Below are positions 41,933-51,300 of a stretch of 64,000 bases of DNA, piece by piece. Positions within the stretch are counted from its first letter, which is position 1. Every line of letters starts with the position of its first letter. Origin of the DNA: an uncultured Sphingorhabdus sp. (GTDB lineage Bacteria; Pseudomonadota; Alphaproteobacteria; Sphingomonadales; Sphingomonadaceae). Both the position numbers and the translations under genes were made by a program. The notes under the pieces were generated by a model. It was not told where the DNA came from. It saw nothing but the letters and a program-made list of their open reading frames with translations, and made no database searches. The stretch covers positions 62,001 through 126,000 of the forward strand of contig CALMYW010000518.1 in assembly GCA_937873665.1 (NCBI GenBank). The letters run 5' to 3'.

Positions 41933-43869
41933 CAACTTTCCCCATGATAAAAATCATACACCGTCTGCGCCACCGCGGCTGATACGCCGGGCGCCTTCTG
42001 CAAATCCTCAAGGCTCGCGCTGCGTACTGCGCGGGCGGTGCCGAAGTGGAGAAGCAGCGCCTTTTTGCGCGAAGGGCCGATGCCGGGCACTTCGTCCAAC
42101 GGGCTGGCGGTGATCGCCTTGGCGCGCTTGGTGCGGTGCGCGCCGATGGCATAGCGGTGCACCTCGTCACGCAAGCGTTGCAGGTAGAACAGCACCGGCG
42201 CGTTCACCGGCAGGGTCAGTTCGCGGCCGTCGGGGAAGTGGAAAACCTCGCGCCCCTCACGCCCATGGTGCGGGCCCTTGGCGATGCCAATGAAGGGCAC
42301 ATCTTCGATCCCCAGCCGTTCAAACACTTCGCGCACCGCGCTCACCTGCCCCTTGCCGCCGTCGATCAGGACGAGGTCGGGCCATTCGCCCTTATCCCTA
42401 TCCGGGTCCTCTTCCTGCGCGCGAGCAAAGCGTCGCTCCATCACTTCGCGCATCATCGCGAAGTCATCATTGGTGGCGGCCTGCTTGATGTTGAATTTGC
42501 GATACTGGCCCTTGATGAAACCCTCTGGTCCCGCGACCACCATTGCGCCGAGCGCGTTGCTGCCCTGGATATGGCTGTTGTCGTAAATCTCGATCCGCTG
42601 CGGCGGTTCGGACAGGTCGAACAGTTCGGCAACCTCGCGCAGCAATTTGCCCTGCGTTGTCGTTTCTGCCAGCCTTCGGTCGAGCGCCTCCTCGGCATTG
42701 CGCTTCGCCTGCGCGACCAGCCTTGTACGGTCGCCACGCTGGGGAACCGCGATTTCGACCTTGCGCCCTGCCCTTTCGCTGAGCGCCTCGGCCAGCAAAT
42801 CGGCTTCAGGCAATTCGCGGTCGAGCAGCAGCAGACGCGCGGGCGGCACTTCTTCATAGAATTGCGCGAGCACCAGTGTCAGCACTTCTTCGTCGCTGCT
42901 GTCCTGTATGTGAGCGGGAAAGAAGGCGCGGTGGCCCCAATTCTGCCCGCCGCGGATGAAGAAGGCCTGGATGCCAATCACGCCCTGCTTGTGCGCCAGC
43001 GCGAAGATATCGGCATCACCAATCCCCGCCGCATTGATTGCCTGGCTCCCTTGGATGAAGGTCAGCGCCTTCAGCCGGTCACGCAACAGCGCCGCGCGCT
43101 CGAAATCGAGCGCTTCGGCGGCCCCCTCCATCTCTTTCGCCAGCTTCGCCTGCACCGCAGTCGATTTGCCGCCAAGGAAGGCTTTGGCGTCACCCACCAG
43201 CTCGGCATAGCCCGCCTTGTCGATCCGCCCCACACAGGGCGCCGAGCAGCGCTTGATCTGGTAGAGCAGACAAGGCCGGTCGCGGTTGTTGAAGAAACTG
43301 TCGGTGCAGCTGCGCAGCAGGAACAGCTTTTCGAGCGCGTTCAGCGTGACATTGACCGAACCGGCGCTGGCAAACGGCCCGTAATATTCGCCCTTATGCC
43401 GCCGTGCCCCGCGATGCTTCTGGATACGCGGGAAATCATGGTCGGCACGCAGCAGGATGAAGGGGAAGCTTTTGTCGTCACGCAGCAGGACATTGTAGGC
43501 GGGGCGGTAACGCTTGATTAGTTGCGCCTCGAGCAACAGCGCCTCTGCCTCGCTGTTGGTGGTGACAATCGTCATGCTGCGCGTCAGCGAGACCATGCGC
43601 CGCAGCCGGTTGGGCAGCCGATCAACCTGCGTGTAATTGGTGACGCGGTTCCGGAGCGCCCGCGCCTTCCCCACATAGAGCACATCGCCGCGCGCATCGT
43701 GCATGCGATAGACGCCGGGTTTGGCCGGCAGTGTCTTCAGCACATTGCGGATGGCCGCCACCCCGCCCTCCAGATCGGGCTGGTCAGCACCGCGCACGGC
43801 ATAAGTTGCAGCCTCTTCATTGAAGCGCGATGCGGCGTTGGGCTGATCGGGGCGTTCTGCTTTGGACAT
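41932..43869 (-). CDS. uvrC: Excinuclease ABC subunit C
   Basis: A 645-residue nucleotide-excision repair nuclease that makes both incisions on the UvrB-DNA complex. GIY-YIG domain near residues 45-130 (KPGVYRMHDARGDVLYVGKARALRNRVTNY), a UVR motif about residues 240-275 (EGAAEALDFERAALLRDRLKAL), RNase H-like domain with DNSHIQGSNALGAMVV and DLVLIDGGKGQVSA, and C-terminal helix-hairpin-helices (EVPGIGPSRKKALL). The full set of domains is present. The N-terminal extension of about 30 residues is typical of sphingomonads. Confidence 0.96.
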   Translation of the reverse strand: MSKAERPDQPNAASRFNEEAATYAVRGADQPDLEGGVAAIRNVLKTLPAKPGVYRMHDARGDVLYVGKARALRNRVTNYTQVDRLPNRLRRMVSLTRSMTIVTTNSEAEALLLEAQLIKRYRPAYNVLLRDDKSFPFILLRADHDFPRIQKHRGARRHKGEYYGPFASAGSVNVTLNALEKLFLLRSCTDSFFNNRDRPCLLYQIKRCSAPCVGRIDKAGYAELVGDAKAFLGGKSTAVQAKLAKEMEGAAEALDFERAALLRDRLKALTFIQGSQAINAAGIGDADIFALAHKQGVIGIQAFFIRGGQNWGHRAFFPAHIQDSSDEEVLTLVLAQFYEEVPPARLLLLDRELPEADLLAEALSERAGRKVEIAVPQRGDRTRLVAQAKRNAEEALDRRLAETTTQGKLLREVAELFDLSEPPQRIEIYDNSHIQGSNALGAMVVAGPEGFIKGQYRKFNIKQAATNDDFAMMREVMERRFARAQEEDPDRDKGEWPDLVLIDGGKGQVSAVREVFERLGIEDVPFIGIAKGPHHGREGREVFHFPDGRELTLPVNAPVLFYLQRLRDEVHRYAIGAHRTKRAKAITASPLDEVPGIGPSRKKALLLHFGTARAVRSASLEDLQKAPGVSAAVAQTVYDFYHGES

Positions 43870-43915
43870 TATATTCTGTTGCGCTACTTAAGTCGGCGGA
43901 AGAGGAACAGCCTAA

Positions 43916-44638
43916 ATGCAACTGAACGGCAAGACCATATTGTTGACCGGTGGTACCGACGGCATTGGTCGCGAATTGGCCGGGCAACTTAAGGCCAAGG
44001 GCGCGACGGTGATTGTCACCGGTCGCACACCCGAACGGATCGAGGCAGCCAAGGCGGCGGGCTATGAAGTCATCGCCGCCGATCTGTCGACGCAGGCAGG
44101 CGTCGATGCGGTGTTGGCGGCGGTCAAGGACCTCGATGTTGACATATTGATCAACAATGCCGGTGTCGGCAGCGACCATGATTTTCGTGAAGCGGCACCC
44201 GACCTGGCGGATAATGACCGTTGCATCTGGCTGAACCTGAACGCGCCTGTGCATCTGATCACGCATTTGATGGACGGCCTGAAGGCTCGTCCCGAGGCGA
44301 TGATTGTGAACACCACATCAGGTCTGGCGGTCGCCCCACGCGCGGGTGGACCGATCTATTGTGCCACCAAGGCGGGTTTGCGCAGTTACACCTTGGCGTT
44401 GCGCGAACAGCTGAAAGGCACAAACATCCATGTGCTGGAAGTGTTGCCACCGGTTGTCGAAACCAAAATGACCGCCGGACGCGGCAGCAAAAAGATGAGT
44501 CCGCAAGATTGCGCTGCGCAGATTGTCGATGCGATGGAAAGCAACGCCACGGAGGCGAATGTCGGGATGGTGAAGCTTTTGCGGTTTGTTTACAGCATCT
44601 CACCTGCGCTCGCGCGGCGGATTATGATTAGATTCTGA
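43916..44638 (+). CDS. SDR family oxidoreductase (DltE-like)
   Basis: A 240-residue classical short-chain dehydrogenase. Nucleotide motif LTGGTDGIGRELAGQLKAKG, ILINNAGVGSDHDF, and the catalytic Tyr-x3-Lys in PIYCATKAG; the Ser lies in NTTSGLAVAPR. It resembles DltE/YdfG-type SDRs acting on unspecified carbonyl substrates. The stop codon TGA is the left edge of a large palindrome (44638-44781). It is divergent from uvrC with a short 46-bp gap. Confidence 0.88.
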   Translation: MQLNGKTILLTGGTDGIGRELAGQLKAKGATVIVTGRTPERIEAAKAAGYEVIAADLSTQAGVDAVLAAVKDLDVDILINNAGVGSDHDFREAAPDLADNDRCIWLNLNAPVHLITHLMDGLKARPEAMIVNTTSGLAVAPRAGGPIYCATKAGLRSYTLALREQLKGTNIHVLEVLPPVVETKMTAGRGSKKMSPQDCAAQIVDAMESNATEANVGMVKLLRFVYSISPALARRIMIRF

Positions 44639-44781
44639 ATTCCTCCCCGCACGGGGAGGGGGACCAGCGAAGCTGTTGGAGGGGCACCCGCTGCAAGTCC
44701 CAACAACTAAGGGCACGCGATTACTCACGTGCCCCTCCACCATCCTGCGGATGGTCCCCCTCCCCCATTGGGGGAGGAATT
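44638..44781. repeat. Large nested palindrome from stop codon to stop codon (family C-like)
   Basis: A 144-bp composite palindrome. The outer ends are AATTCCTCCCC and GGGGAGGAATT, with inner matches GGGGAGGGGGACC/GGTCCCCCTCCCC and GGAGGGGCA/TGCCCCTCC. The left edge overlaps the SDR stop codon and the right edge overlaps the atpF stop codon, so it separates two convergent genes exactly. Confidence 0.8.
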
Positions 44782-45394
44782 AATTCAGTTTTGCAATCGT
44801 CGCATCAACCAGACCGGCATCGGCCTTGGCATCATGATGCTTGGCGATCAGTGCCTCCGCAGCTGCCGCAGCCGTAGCGGCGGCCTTGGCGCGCACATCG
44901 GCGATTGCCGCACGTTCAGCGGCGGCGATCTTGTCTTCGGCCGACTTGGCCCGTCGCGCGATCAGTGCGGTTGCGTCGGTCTTGGCCTTGGCAACAATCG
45001 CCTTGGCATCTTCTTCTGCCTGCGCCTTCATCGCTTCGGCATCCTTGGCAGCTTGCTTCGCCTTGGCTTCATAGTCGGCCTTGATCGCTTCGGCTTCCTT
45101 GCGCAGATTGGTCGCCTGGTCGAGCTGGGCCTTGATGCCTTCAATCTGTTTGTCGAGCGCCGCGCCGATCATCGCGGGCACTTTCTTCCAGATGAACAAA
45201 GCGATGACGACGAGCATAGCGAGCGCGACCCACATTGTCGCATCCATACCGAGAGCGGCGGGTGCGGCATGCGCCTCTCCGCTATGCGCTTCGGTTGAAG
45301 CATGCGTGTCGGCTACCGGTGCACCGTCAACGGTGGTGTCGTCGATCACGGCCTTTTCGGTGGCCATGGCTTCAGGGGCTGCTGCCTGTGTCAT
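44780..45394 (-). CDS. atpF: F0F1 ATP synthase subunit b
   Basis: Subunit b of the stalk that holds the F1 head against the rotor. The 204-residue protein has an N-terminal Ala/Glu/Thr-rich extension, one membrane segment (MDATMWVALAMLVVIALFIW) and a long charged coiled coil (EGIKAQLDQATNLRKEAEAIKADYEAKAKQAAKDAEAMKAQ). The start ATG 45394 shares its last base with the stop of the b' gene, indicating coupling. Last gene of the F0 operon; F1 genes are elsewhere. Confidence 0.95.
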   Translation of the reverse strand: MTQAAAPEAMATEKAVIDDTTVDGAPVADTHASTEAHSGEAHAAPAALGMDATMWVALAMLVVIALFIWKKVPAMIGAALDKQIEGIKAQLDQATNLRKEAEAIKADYEAKAKQAAKDAEAMKAQAEEDAKAIVAKAKTDATALIARRAKSAEDKIAAAERAAIADVRAKAAATAAAAAEALIAKHHDAKADAGLVDATIAKLN

Positions 45395-45882
45395 CAGCTC
45401 AATACCGCCTTCACTGCAGTCGCTGCCTGGGCAGCGCTGACCTTTGCACCCGAAACCTTGGCGACGATATCCGCCGCAGCTTCGGCTGCTACGCTTTCGA
45501 TTCCCGCCATTGCCTTGGCGCGCGCCTTGGCGAGGTCGGCTTCGGCTACTGCCAGCTTGGCCGCAACTTCCGCGTCCGCCTTGGCAAGACGTGCCTCGGC
45601 ATCCTTGGCGCCCTTGGCCTTGGCGGCAGCCGCCTTGGCTTGCGCTTCCCCGCGAGCGGCATTCAATGCATCGCTCCCGCCCGCTACCAGTCCGTCGGCT
45701 TCGACACGTGCCTTTTCGGCAGCGGCAAGGTCATCGGCAATCTTGCGATCGCGGGCTTCGACATTGGCGTCGATTTTCGACACCATGCCGCGGCCAATCA
45801 CGAAATAAAGAATGCCGAAAACCAGCAGCATCCAAAAGAACTGCGAGGCATAGGTTTCCAGTATCTGGGCGATTTGAGGCAT
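45394..45882 (-). CDS. atpF2: F0F1 ATP synthase subunit b'
   Basis: The 162-residue second b-type subunit (b'), paired with atpF in the peripheral stalk of photosynthetic and other alphaproteobacterial ATP synthases. N-terminal membrane segment FFWMLLVFGILYFVIGRGM then an Ala/Lys/Glu-rich coiled coil (NVEARDRKIADDLAAAEKARVEADGLVAGG). It lacks the extended C terminus of b. A stem-loop (45932-45953) precedes it in the mRNA and may tune its yield relative to atpE. Confidence 0.93.
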   Translation of the reverse strand: MPQIAQILETYASQFFWMLLVFGILYFVIGRGMVSKIDANVEARDRKIADDLAAAEKARVEADGLVAGGSDALNAARGEAQAKAAAAKAKGAKDAEARLAKADAEVAAKLAVAEADLAKARAKAMAGIESVAAEAAADIVAKVSGAKVSAAQAATAVKAVLS

Positions 45883-45931
45883 TTGATCCGCTCGCTGGAT
45901 GGAGGGTTATTCAAATTTTCGGGAAAGTGGC

Positions 45932-45953
45932 CCCCGGCGTCAAAGCGCCGGGG
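45932..45953 (-). promoter_or_regulatory. Intercistronic stem-loop between atpE and b'
   Basis: CCCCGGCG (45932-45939) and CGCCGGGG (45946-45953) make a perfect 8-bp stem with a 6-nt loop and no T run. It lies 20 nt after the atpE stop on the minus strand. Such elements can protect the upstream mRNA or reduce readthrough, suited to the high c-subunit demand. Confidence 0.55.
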
Positions 45954-45972
45954 TATCCTCCCCTAAAAACTC

Positions 45973-46200
45973 TTAGGCAACGAAGATCAGGATCATCGCC
46001 ACGACGAACGCGAGCAGACCGAGAAGTTCGGCAGCCGCGAAGCCGATGAAGAGACGGCCCTGCTGGCTGTCAGCAGCCGCGGGGTTGCGCAATGCGCCCT
46101 GAAGGAACGAACCGAAGACGTTACCCACGCCGCCAGCTGCGAGGCCGGCACCGATTGCTGCGAGACCGGCACCGATCAATTTTGCTGCTTCTGCTTCCAT
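45973..46200 (-). CDS. atpE: F0F1 ATP synthase subunit c
   Basis: The 75-residue proteolipid of the rotor ring. Two transmembrane helices joined by a polar loop: AKLIGAGLAAIGAGLAAGGVGNVFG, then QQGRLFIGFAAAELLGLLAFVVAMILIF, with the proton-carrying Glu in AAELLG. The Glu-x-Leu context is standard. The conserved polar loop RNPAADSQ is present. It lies between the subunit a gene (53 bp upstream) and the b' gene. Confidence 0.97.
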   Translation of the reverse strand: MEAEAAKLIGAGLAAIGAGLAAGGVGNVFGSFLQGALRNPAAADSQQGRLFIGFAAAELLGLLAFVVAMILIFVA

Positions 46201-46252
46201 GTTACTAACTCCTGTTAAAACTCAAACTTGGTTGGAAAATAGTCGAAAAAAC

Positions 46253-47038
46253 TCAGTGCAGATTGACCGCGTCATTGATGTAGAGCGAGGTCAAAAGCGC
46301 AAAGACATAGGCCTGAATGGCGCACACCAGCAGTTCAAGCAGGGTGATGCCGATCATCAGGATGAATGAGGGCAGCGCAACCAGCGGGGCAACCCACAGC
46401 GCTTCAGCATTGAGGCCGTTGATCACGAAGCCTGCAAGCACCTTCATCAGCACGTGACCCGCCGTCATCGCGACGAAGAGACGCAAAGCAAGGCTGAAGG
46501 GGCGGATGAGGAACGAGAAGAGCTCGATCAGCGGGATGAGCCAGAGCAGCCACCAGGGCGTGCCATGCGGCACGAACAGGCTGAAGAAGTGCAGGCCATG
46601 CTTCCACAGGCCAACGACCAGCACCGTACCAAAGCTGAGCACGGCGAGCACAGCAGTGACTGTCAAATGGCTGGTTACGGTGAAAGCGTGGGCGCCGGGG
46701 ACGATACCGATCGGCATCATGCCCATGAAGTTGGCAAACAGGATGAACATGAAAAGCGAGAAGACCAGAGGCACATATTTCTTGCCCTCGGGTCCGATGC
46801 TCGAGCTCATCATGTTGTTGATAAAGCCGGTGACGCCTTCAACAGCCATCTGCCAGCGACCGGGAACGAGTTCGCGCTTCATGCCACCGGCCATGAAAAC
46901 CCAGATGGCACCTAGAACGACGAGCATGAACAGCGACGAGTTGGTGAACGAGATGTCGTAACCAAAAAGATCCAGCTTCGCCAAAGGCTCAATCTGGAAC
47001 TGGTGCATCGGATCGATTTTGCCGCTTTCGCCTGCCAC
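46253..47038 (-). CDS. atpB: F0F1 ATP synthase subunit a
   Basis: A 261-residue proton channel subunit. Membrane segments include YDISFTNSSLFMLVVLGAIWVFMAGG, MFILFANFMGMMPIG and the conserved helix RLFVAMTAGHVLMKVLAGF, whose Arg contacts the c-subunit Glu. The Gln/Asn-rich C terminus ICAIQAYVFALLTSLYINDAVNLH is typical. The likely start is GTG at 47038 (VAGESGKIDPMHQFQ), with GGAAAAA just upstream; the frame to 47074 is less likely. It follows atpI in the operon. Confidence 0.95.
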   Translation of the reverse strand: MAGESGKIDPMHQFQIEPLAKLDLFGYDISFTNSSLFMLVVLGAIWVFMAGGMKRELVPGRWQMAVEGVTGFINNMMSSSIGPEGKKYVPLVFSLFMFILFANFMGMMPIGIVPGAHAFTVTSHLTVTAVLAVLSFGTVLVVGLWKHGLHFFSLFVPHGTPWWLLWLIPLIELFSFLIRPFSLALRLFVAMTAGHVLMKVLAGFVINGLNAEALWVAPLVALPSFILMIGITLLELLVCAIQAYVFALLTSLYINDAVNLH

Positions 47039-47109
47039 TTTTTCCGTACCCTGCTTATGCCAACAGCCCCGCAAGCGGGGCCGCGTTTATACGACCGAAG
47101 CGCCCGTTG

Positions 47110-47427
47110 TTATTCCGGACGCTCCTGCGAAATCTTGTATATGTTCCTGAAGGCGACTGCGATGCCCAAAAACATGCAGACCAACAGAAGCGCTGGCGCG
47201 GTGTCAAACAGCTGGTCGAACAACCAGCCAACTAGAGCACCACCCGCAGGACCGGCGATCAGTTCGGTCAAGACCCGGTTCCCCTGCCGCATTCCTTTGG
47301 CCGGAGGCACGTCTTGCCCCGTACGTTCTGCCTCGGCCTTCCGGACCATTTTCAGCTGCATGTCTAACGAATCGAGCCGAGGGTCTTTAGTGCCGTTGCC
47401 ATCCTGCGCGGGATCTTCTGAAGCCAT
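47110..47427 (-). CDS. atpI: AtpZ/AtpI family protein
   Basis: A 105-residue small membrane protein encoded first in the operon. AtpI/AtpZ proteins assist c-ring assembly or form Mg/Ca transport. The polar N terminus (MASEDPAQDGNGTKDPRLDSLDMQLK) leads to two hydrophobic segments (ELIAGPAGGALVGWLFDQL and ALLLVCMFLGIAVAFRNIYKI). The start at 47427 has AGGAGG a suitable 6-7 nt upstream. A small palindrome (47445-47457) lies in its leader. Confidence 0.9.
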   Translation of the reverse strand: MASEDPAQDGNGTKDPRLDSLDMQLKMVRKAEAERTGQDVPPAKGMRQGNRVLTELIAGPAGGALVGWLFDQLFDTAPALLLVCMFLGIAVAFRNIYKISQERPE

Positions 47428-47444
47428 GCAATTCCTCCTGTTTC

Positions 47445-47457
47445 GATACTCAGTATC
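47445..47457. promoter_or_regulatory. Short palindrome in the ATP synthase operon leader
   Basis: GATACT (47445-47450), one base, AGTATC (47452-47457): a perfect 13-bp inverted repeat 18 bp upstream of the atpI start. It could be an operator or a small RNA hairpin; evidence is only the symmetry. Confidence 0.3.
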
Positions 47458-47558
47458 AACTGGGGAGAACCGCCGAGACTCCGGGCAACCCCGCCAAGGC
47501 ACGCGCGCTTTAGGAGAGCGCCGGAGCGAAGTCAACCGCATGCTGCAGCGCAAAAGCA

Positions 47559-47588
47559 AAGGCCCGGAAAATTGCTTTCCCGGGCCTT
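47559..47588 (-). terminator. Rho-independent terminator after ydbL
   Basis: AAGGCCCGG (47559-47567) pairs with CCGGGCCTT (47580-47588), and on the minus strand the stem is followed by TTTGCTTTTG. It lies 22 nt downstream of the ydbL stop and closes the ydbH-ynbE-ydbL unit before the ATP synthase operon. Confidence 0.8.
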
Positions 47589-47610
47589 CGATATTCTCAA
47601 TATCGCCAAG

Positions 47611-48015
47611 TTACGGGCAGCGCACATCCACAACAGGCGGGCTGGCGTCACGCGTTTTCCAGCTCTTGTCAGGAGCCTGATACATTTCGCCGGGAGCGGT
47701 GCGTTCCTTGATCAAACGGCAACCGGTCCGGAAAGCCATTTCTTCGACGGTAGCACCATTGGCGAGCGCCTCTTCGGTATATTTCGCCTTACGCTTGATG
47801 TTGAGGTCGTCGACCAGTGCCTTGACGGCAGGCGAAGGCGGCGTGACAAAGCCGAGATAGCCGTCGGTCTTTTCACCAATCAATCCGTCTGCCCGCGCCT
47901 GCTGATATGCCGGATCGCGTTGTGCCATAGCTCCGCTTCCGGCAACGGCTGCGCCGATCAGCAAAGCCGCTACGGCCATTTCGATACGGTCTTTCATCTT
48001 TTCACTCAAAGCCAT
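47611..48015 (-). CDS. ydbL: YdbL family protein (DUF1318)
   Basis: A 134-residue periplasmic protein. A signal-like segment (MAVAALLIGAAVAGSGAMAQ) follows an unusually long charged N terminus. The DUF1318 pattern is AQRDPAYQQARADGLIGEKTDGYLGFV, then DLNIKRKAKYTEEALANG and GCRLIKERTAPGEMYQAPDKSWK. In E. coli YdbL acts as a chaperone for YdbH-YnbE, which forms a bridge for phospholipid transport to the outer membrane. The ATG (48015) overlaps the ynbE stop (TGATG), so the three genes are translated together. Confidence 0.9.
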   Translation of the reverse strand: MALSEKMKDRIEMAVAALLIGAAVAGSGAMAQRDPAYQQARADGLIGEKTDGYLGFVTPPSPAVKALVDDLNIKRKAKYTEEALANGATVEEMAFRTGCRLIKERTAPGEMYQAPDKSWKTRDASPPVVDVRCP

Positions 48016-48245
48016 CAGAATATCTCCGAATTCTCTTCAATCACCTGCTTTGAAGCCTGATCCAGCCTGTACAGCACTTCCTGCCGGATAGCGATGTTAA
48101 GGTTGATCACGATAGGCTTGTCCGGTGCCGATACCTGCACGCAACCCGGAAGGGTCGATGCGGCAATACAAACGAAGAGAAATGCCCCTTTCTTCATGTT
48201 TGGACGGATCGCACCATTGCCATCCGTCGTCAATCTATGTCGCAT
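48015..48245 (-). CDS. ynbE: YnbE family lipoprotein
   Basis: A small lipoprotein. The core reads MKKGAFLFVCIAASTLPGC (lipobox LPGC) VQVSAPDKPIVINLNIAI and RQEVLYRLDQASKQVIEE, matching the YnbE partner of YdbH. Its short beta hairpin is thought to cap the YdbH bridge at the outer membrane. The start chosen is 48245 because GGAGGG precedes it; the internal ATG at 48197 gives a more conventional lipoprotein leader but no SD. It lies between ydbH (60 bp gap) and ydbL. Confidence 0.88.
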   Translation of the reverse strand: MRHRLTTDGNGAIRPNMKKGAFLFVCIAASTLPGCVQVSAPDKPIVINLNIAIRQEVLYRLDQASKQVIEENSEIF

Positions 48246-48304
48246 ATATCCCTCCGTCGCTTTCGGCAGGCTGAATAGGCCGTTCATTTGGCGGTCGTTT
48301 CTGT

Positions 48305-51300
48305 TCATCTTTTCCCTCCCGAAGGTGGCCCTTCGCCCGGCACTGGATCCTTCTGCCCGTCGATCAAAGTCTTCCCCTGCTGCAAAGCATAGTCGGCATC
48401 ATACAAGCCGCGGATTGAACCGATCAGCTGGAGGAACTCCGCCTCGATCCTGACGTTGAACTTGATTGGAACTTTCGCGAGCTGTTTCGTGAAGAAATTC
48501 TGCTTTGCGAGACTGCCCTGCTGAAGCCCCTCGAACGACACATCGGTGATGATTTCGCCGTCCAGCTTGCCTTCGACACCCAACCGCATTTCGCGGAAGC
48601 TGATCGAGCGCAGCGCCTGGAATGCAAAGTTGGCGAACACCCCCATATCCTCATAGGTAAGTTCGCCCAGATAAGAGAGCTGTCCACCGCCGGGTCGCGA
48701 TACCAGATAGCCGCCGACGATGCGGCCACCTTCCTGATTGAACACCATCGGCAGCGTGCCATCAAAAATGCCCGATACCTGCAGGTTCTGAAGGTCGTAA
48801 CCGGCGAGGAACTTCTCCGCATCGAGGCCGATCAGGCGGAAAGTCAGCCTGCGTTCTGCTGCGACATCAAAGTCGAGGATCGTTGGCTCCAAGACCAGTT
48901 CGCCGCCATGGAAAGGCCAGCGTCCCTCTTCTATCCTTACCCGCTGGTCGGGCAGCAACTGATAGCGGATTACCCCCTCATAAGCGGGCACCCCCGGATT
49001 GACCGAGCGGACACGCGCGATCTGCCCCGGTTCGGTGACCATGCCGAGCAGGTCGGTAAAGCGGATTTCGGTCTCCAGCCCTTCGACCGGGCCGAAGGCG
49101 GCGGCAAGATCGGTGTTCGCCACGGTGAAACGGCCACTGCTCCGGACGGTTTCGCCATCCCAATCTATACGCCCGTCACCTGACAGCAGGCCCTTCACGG
49201 CGGCAATATGCCCGAGCGTCAATGGCGTAATCTTTTCGGGTTGCAGGCGATCATTGAACCGCAAGCCATCAACAGACAGCAAGGCGTTACCTGTGGTGCT
49301 ATCCAGATTATGGGTGATCTGCGCTTCGGCAACCTTGACGCCTGATTCCGGCTCAAGCAGATTGCCGATGGCGGAAATGACATTGTTCGAGAGCGTCACC
49401 TGCATGTCAGGGACGCGGAGCGGGTTGAACCGGTCAACTTGCGCCGCATCCGAAATGAACAGGCTCGAATCCAGCCCCAGCACGCCATCCTGCCAGCTCC
49501 ATTTGCCGCCGGCTTCGCCGATCAACAGCGGAACCTCCCCTATCTGCCCGGCACCGCCACTGATTGTTCCATACACGCCCGGGCCTTCCAATTTGCCATC
49601 AAGCCGGGCAATCGTGAAGCGGCTCTGGGTCCGCGCCCTACCCAGATCGACCGCCACATCCTTGGCACCGAAGCCGCTATCGAGATCAAAACTGATACTG
49701 TTGCCGCTGGCCTTGAGAGCTGAGCTGCCCAGAATTCCATCGACGCTGAGCGAGGGTATCAACAGCGCGAAGCGCGTTTCGCCACCCGCAACGCTGAGTA
49801 TCGAACCGCTTTGCGGACAAGCCCGCAAGCTGCCAGCTGGAAGCCGCAGCGCACCCGTCGCCAATCCGCTGTAACGGACGTTGGTGCATGCGGCATTCAT
49901 GGAGAAAGCGCCTCCCGAGACGAGCCCGTCTATCGGTAGGCTCAGGCCTGTCACAACGCCGCCCAGCAAGGGGCCGGTGACGGTTGCCTGCCCGGTAAAC
50001 CGCCAGGGCCTGCGCCCGCCACCTTCAAACGCGAGGGTCGGGATGCTGATAGTCCCGCCGGGGGCCGAATAGGGCTGCAGGTTCAATGTGCCTGCCCAAC
50101 CGAGGCCCTGCTGACGCAACAGCAGCTTGCCGGTCGGCAGATCACCGCCTGTCATCGTCAGTGACACGGGATCGGCCAAACGGCCATCAGCCAAGGTGAA
50201 GGGCGCCTGTTGGCGGAGAATGACGCCACTATCGGAGCGGACGAAGAGGCCGTTCAGGACCAGCTTGCTTCCCGTTGGCGCAGTGGCGATATCAAATGCA
50301 GTCGTGCCGTCGAAGCTGCGGATCGCCCGGCGAAGCGCCGGATCGAGGCGGGCGACAACCGGGCCGACAGGGGTAGAGGCGGTGCCCCGCACCAACTGAT
50401 CCATCGATGGCAACATCGATTGCGGCAGCGATGCACCAGACAGCTGCGCATCGCCGCGTGCTGTCACGGACAAGCCGGCATCGGAGAAACCCAGACTTCC
50501 TTCAGCCTCGCCAGCCAGATTGCGCATCGCGAATTCCGGCGCGCGCAATGCTGCTTTCGATAGCGCTAGATTATAGTCCGTCCGCTGTTGGTTGCCGTTG
50601 AGCGCGAGTTTTCCGGCAATGCCATCGGCCCGCATGTTGTCCGCTTGCGCCGATTTTGCCATGAACGCAAAGTCACCGATCCAACGGTCAAACGCTTCGG
50701 TAAACTGGATTTTGCCGTCGATTGCGGGGGCTGCTACCGCCAGCTTTTGATCGACGCATCCTATCGACGCTGCTGCCAGAGGCCCGATAAATTCGGGGCG
50801 GACATTGCGAATGCGCACCGCGCCGTCATAACGCAGCGCTTTCGCAGTGCAGCCACCATCGGCCAGCTGCGGCGAACGCCCTGTCAGCTTGCCGTCAAAG
50901 CGGTTGCGCAAATTGCCCCTGCCCTGCGCGGCGATACCGACGCCGCCCCAGGGCGTCGCCAGCGAGAGAATGGCATCTGACAATTGCAGGTTAATATCAG
51001 GGAGAGTGATCGGCTCCTTGCTCTCCATATCGCGGAGCTTGTCGAGTTCGCCCAAATAGAGCTTCCCGTCGGCAAAGCGTCCCTTCAGTCGAACACCGTT
51101 GGCACGGATCTCTCGCAGCTTGGGCGCACCAAATCCGATAGTAAGCTCAAGCTCGACTGATTTTGCGGTCAAATCCGGATTGGCCGGATCGCCGACAGCA
51201 ACATTGCGAATCCGTTGGGTGCTAAATCCGAGCTCTTCGATTTCATAGGCCGCGCGAACGCCGTTTTTTTCCAGATAGTCACGCACATAGCCATCTGCGA

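Noticed and set aside
42046..43521. 491-codon plus-strand open frame
   Set aside because: Antisense to uvrC, which carries all its motifs.
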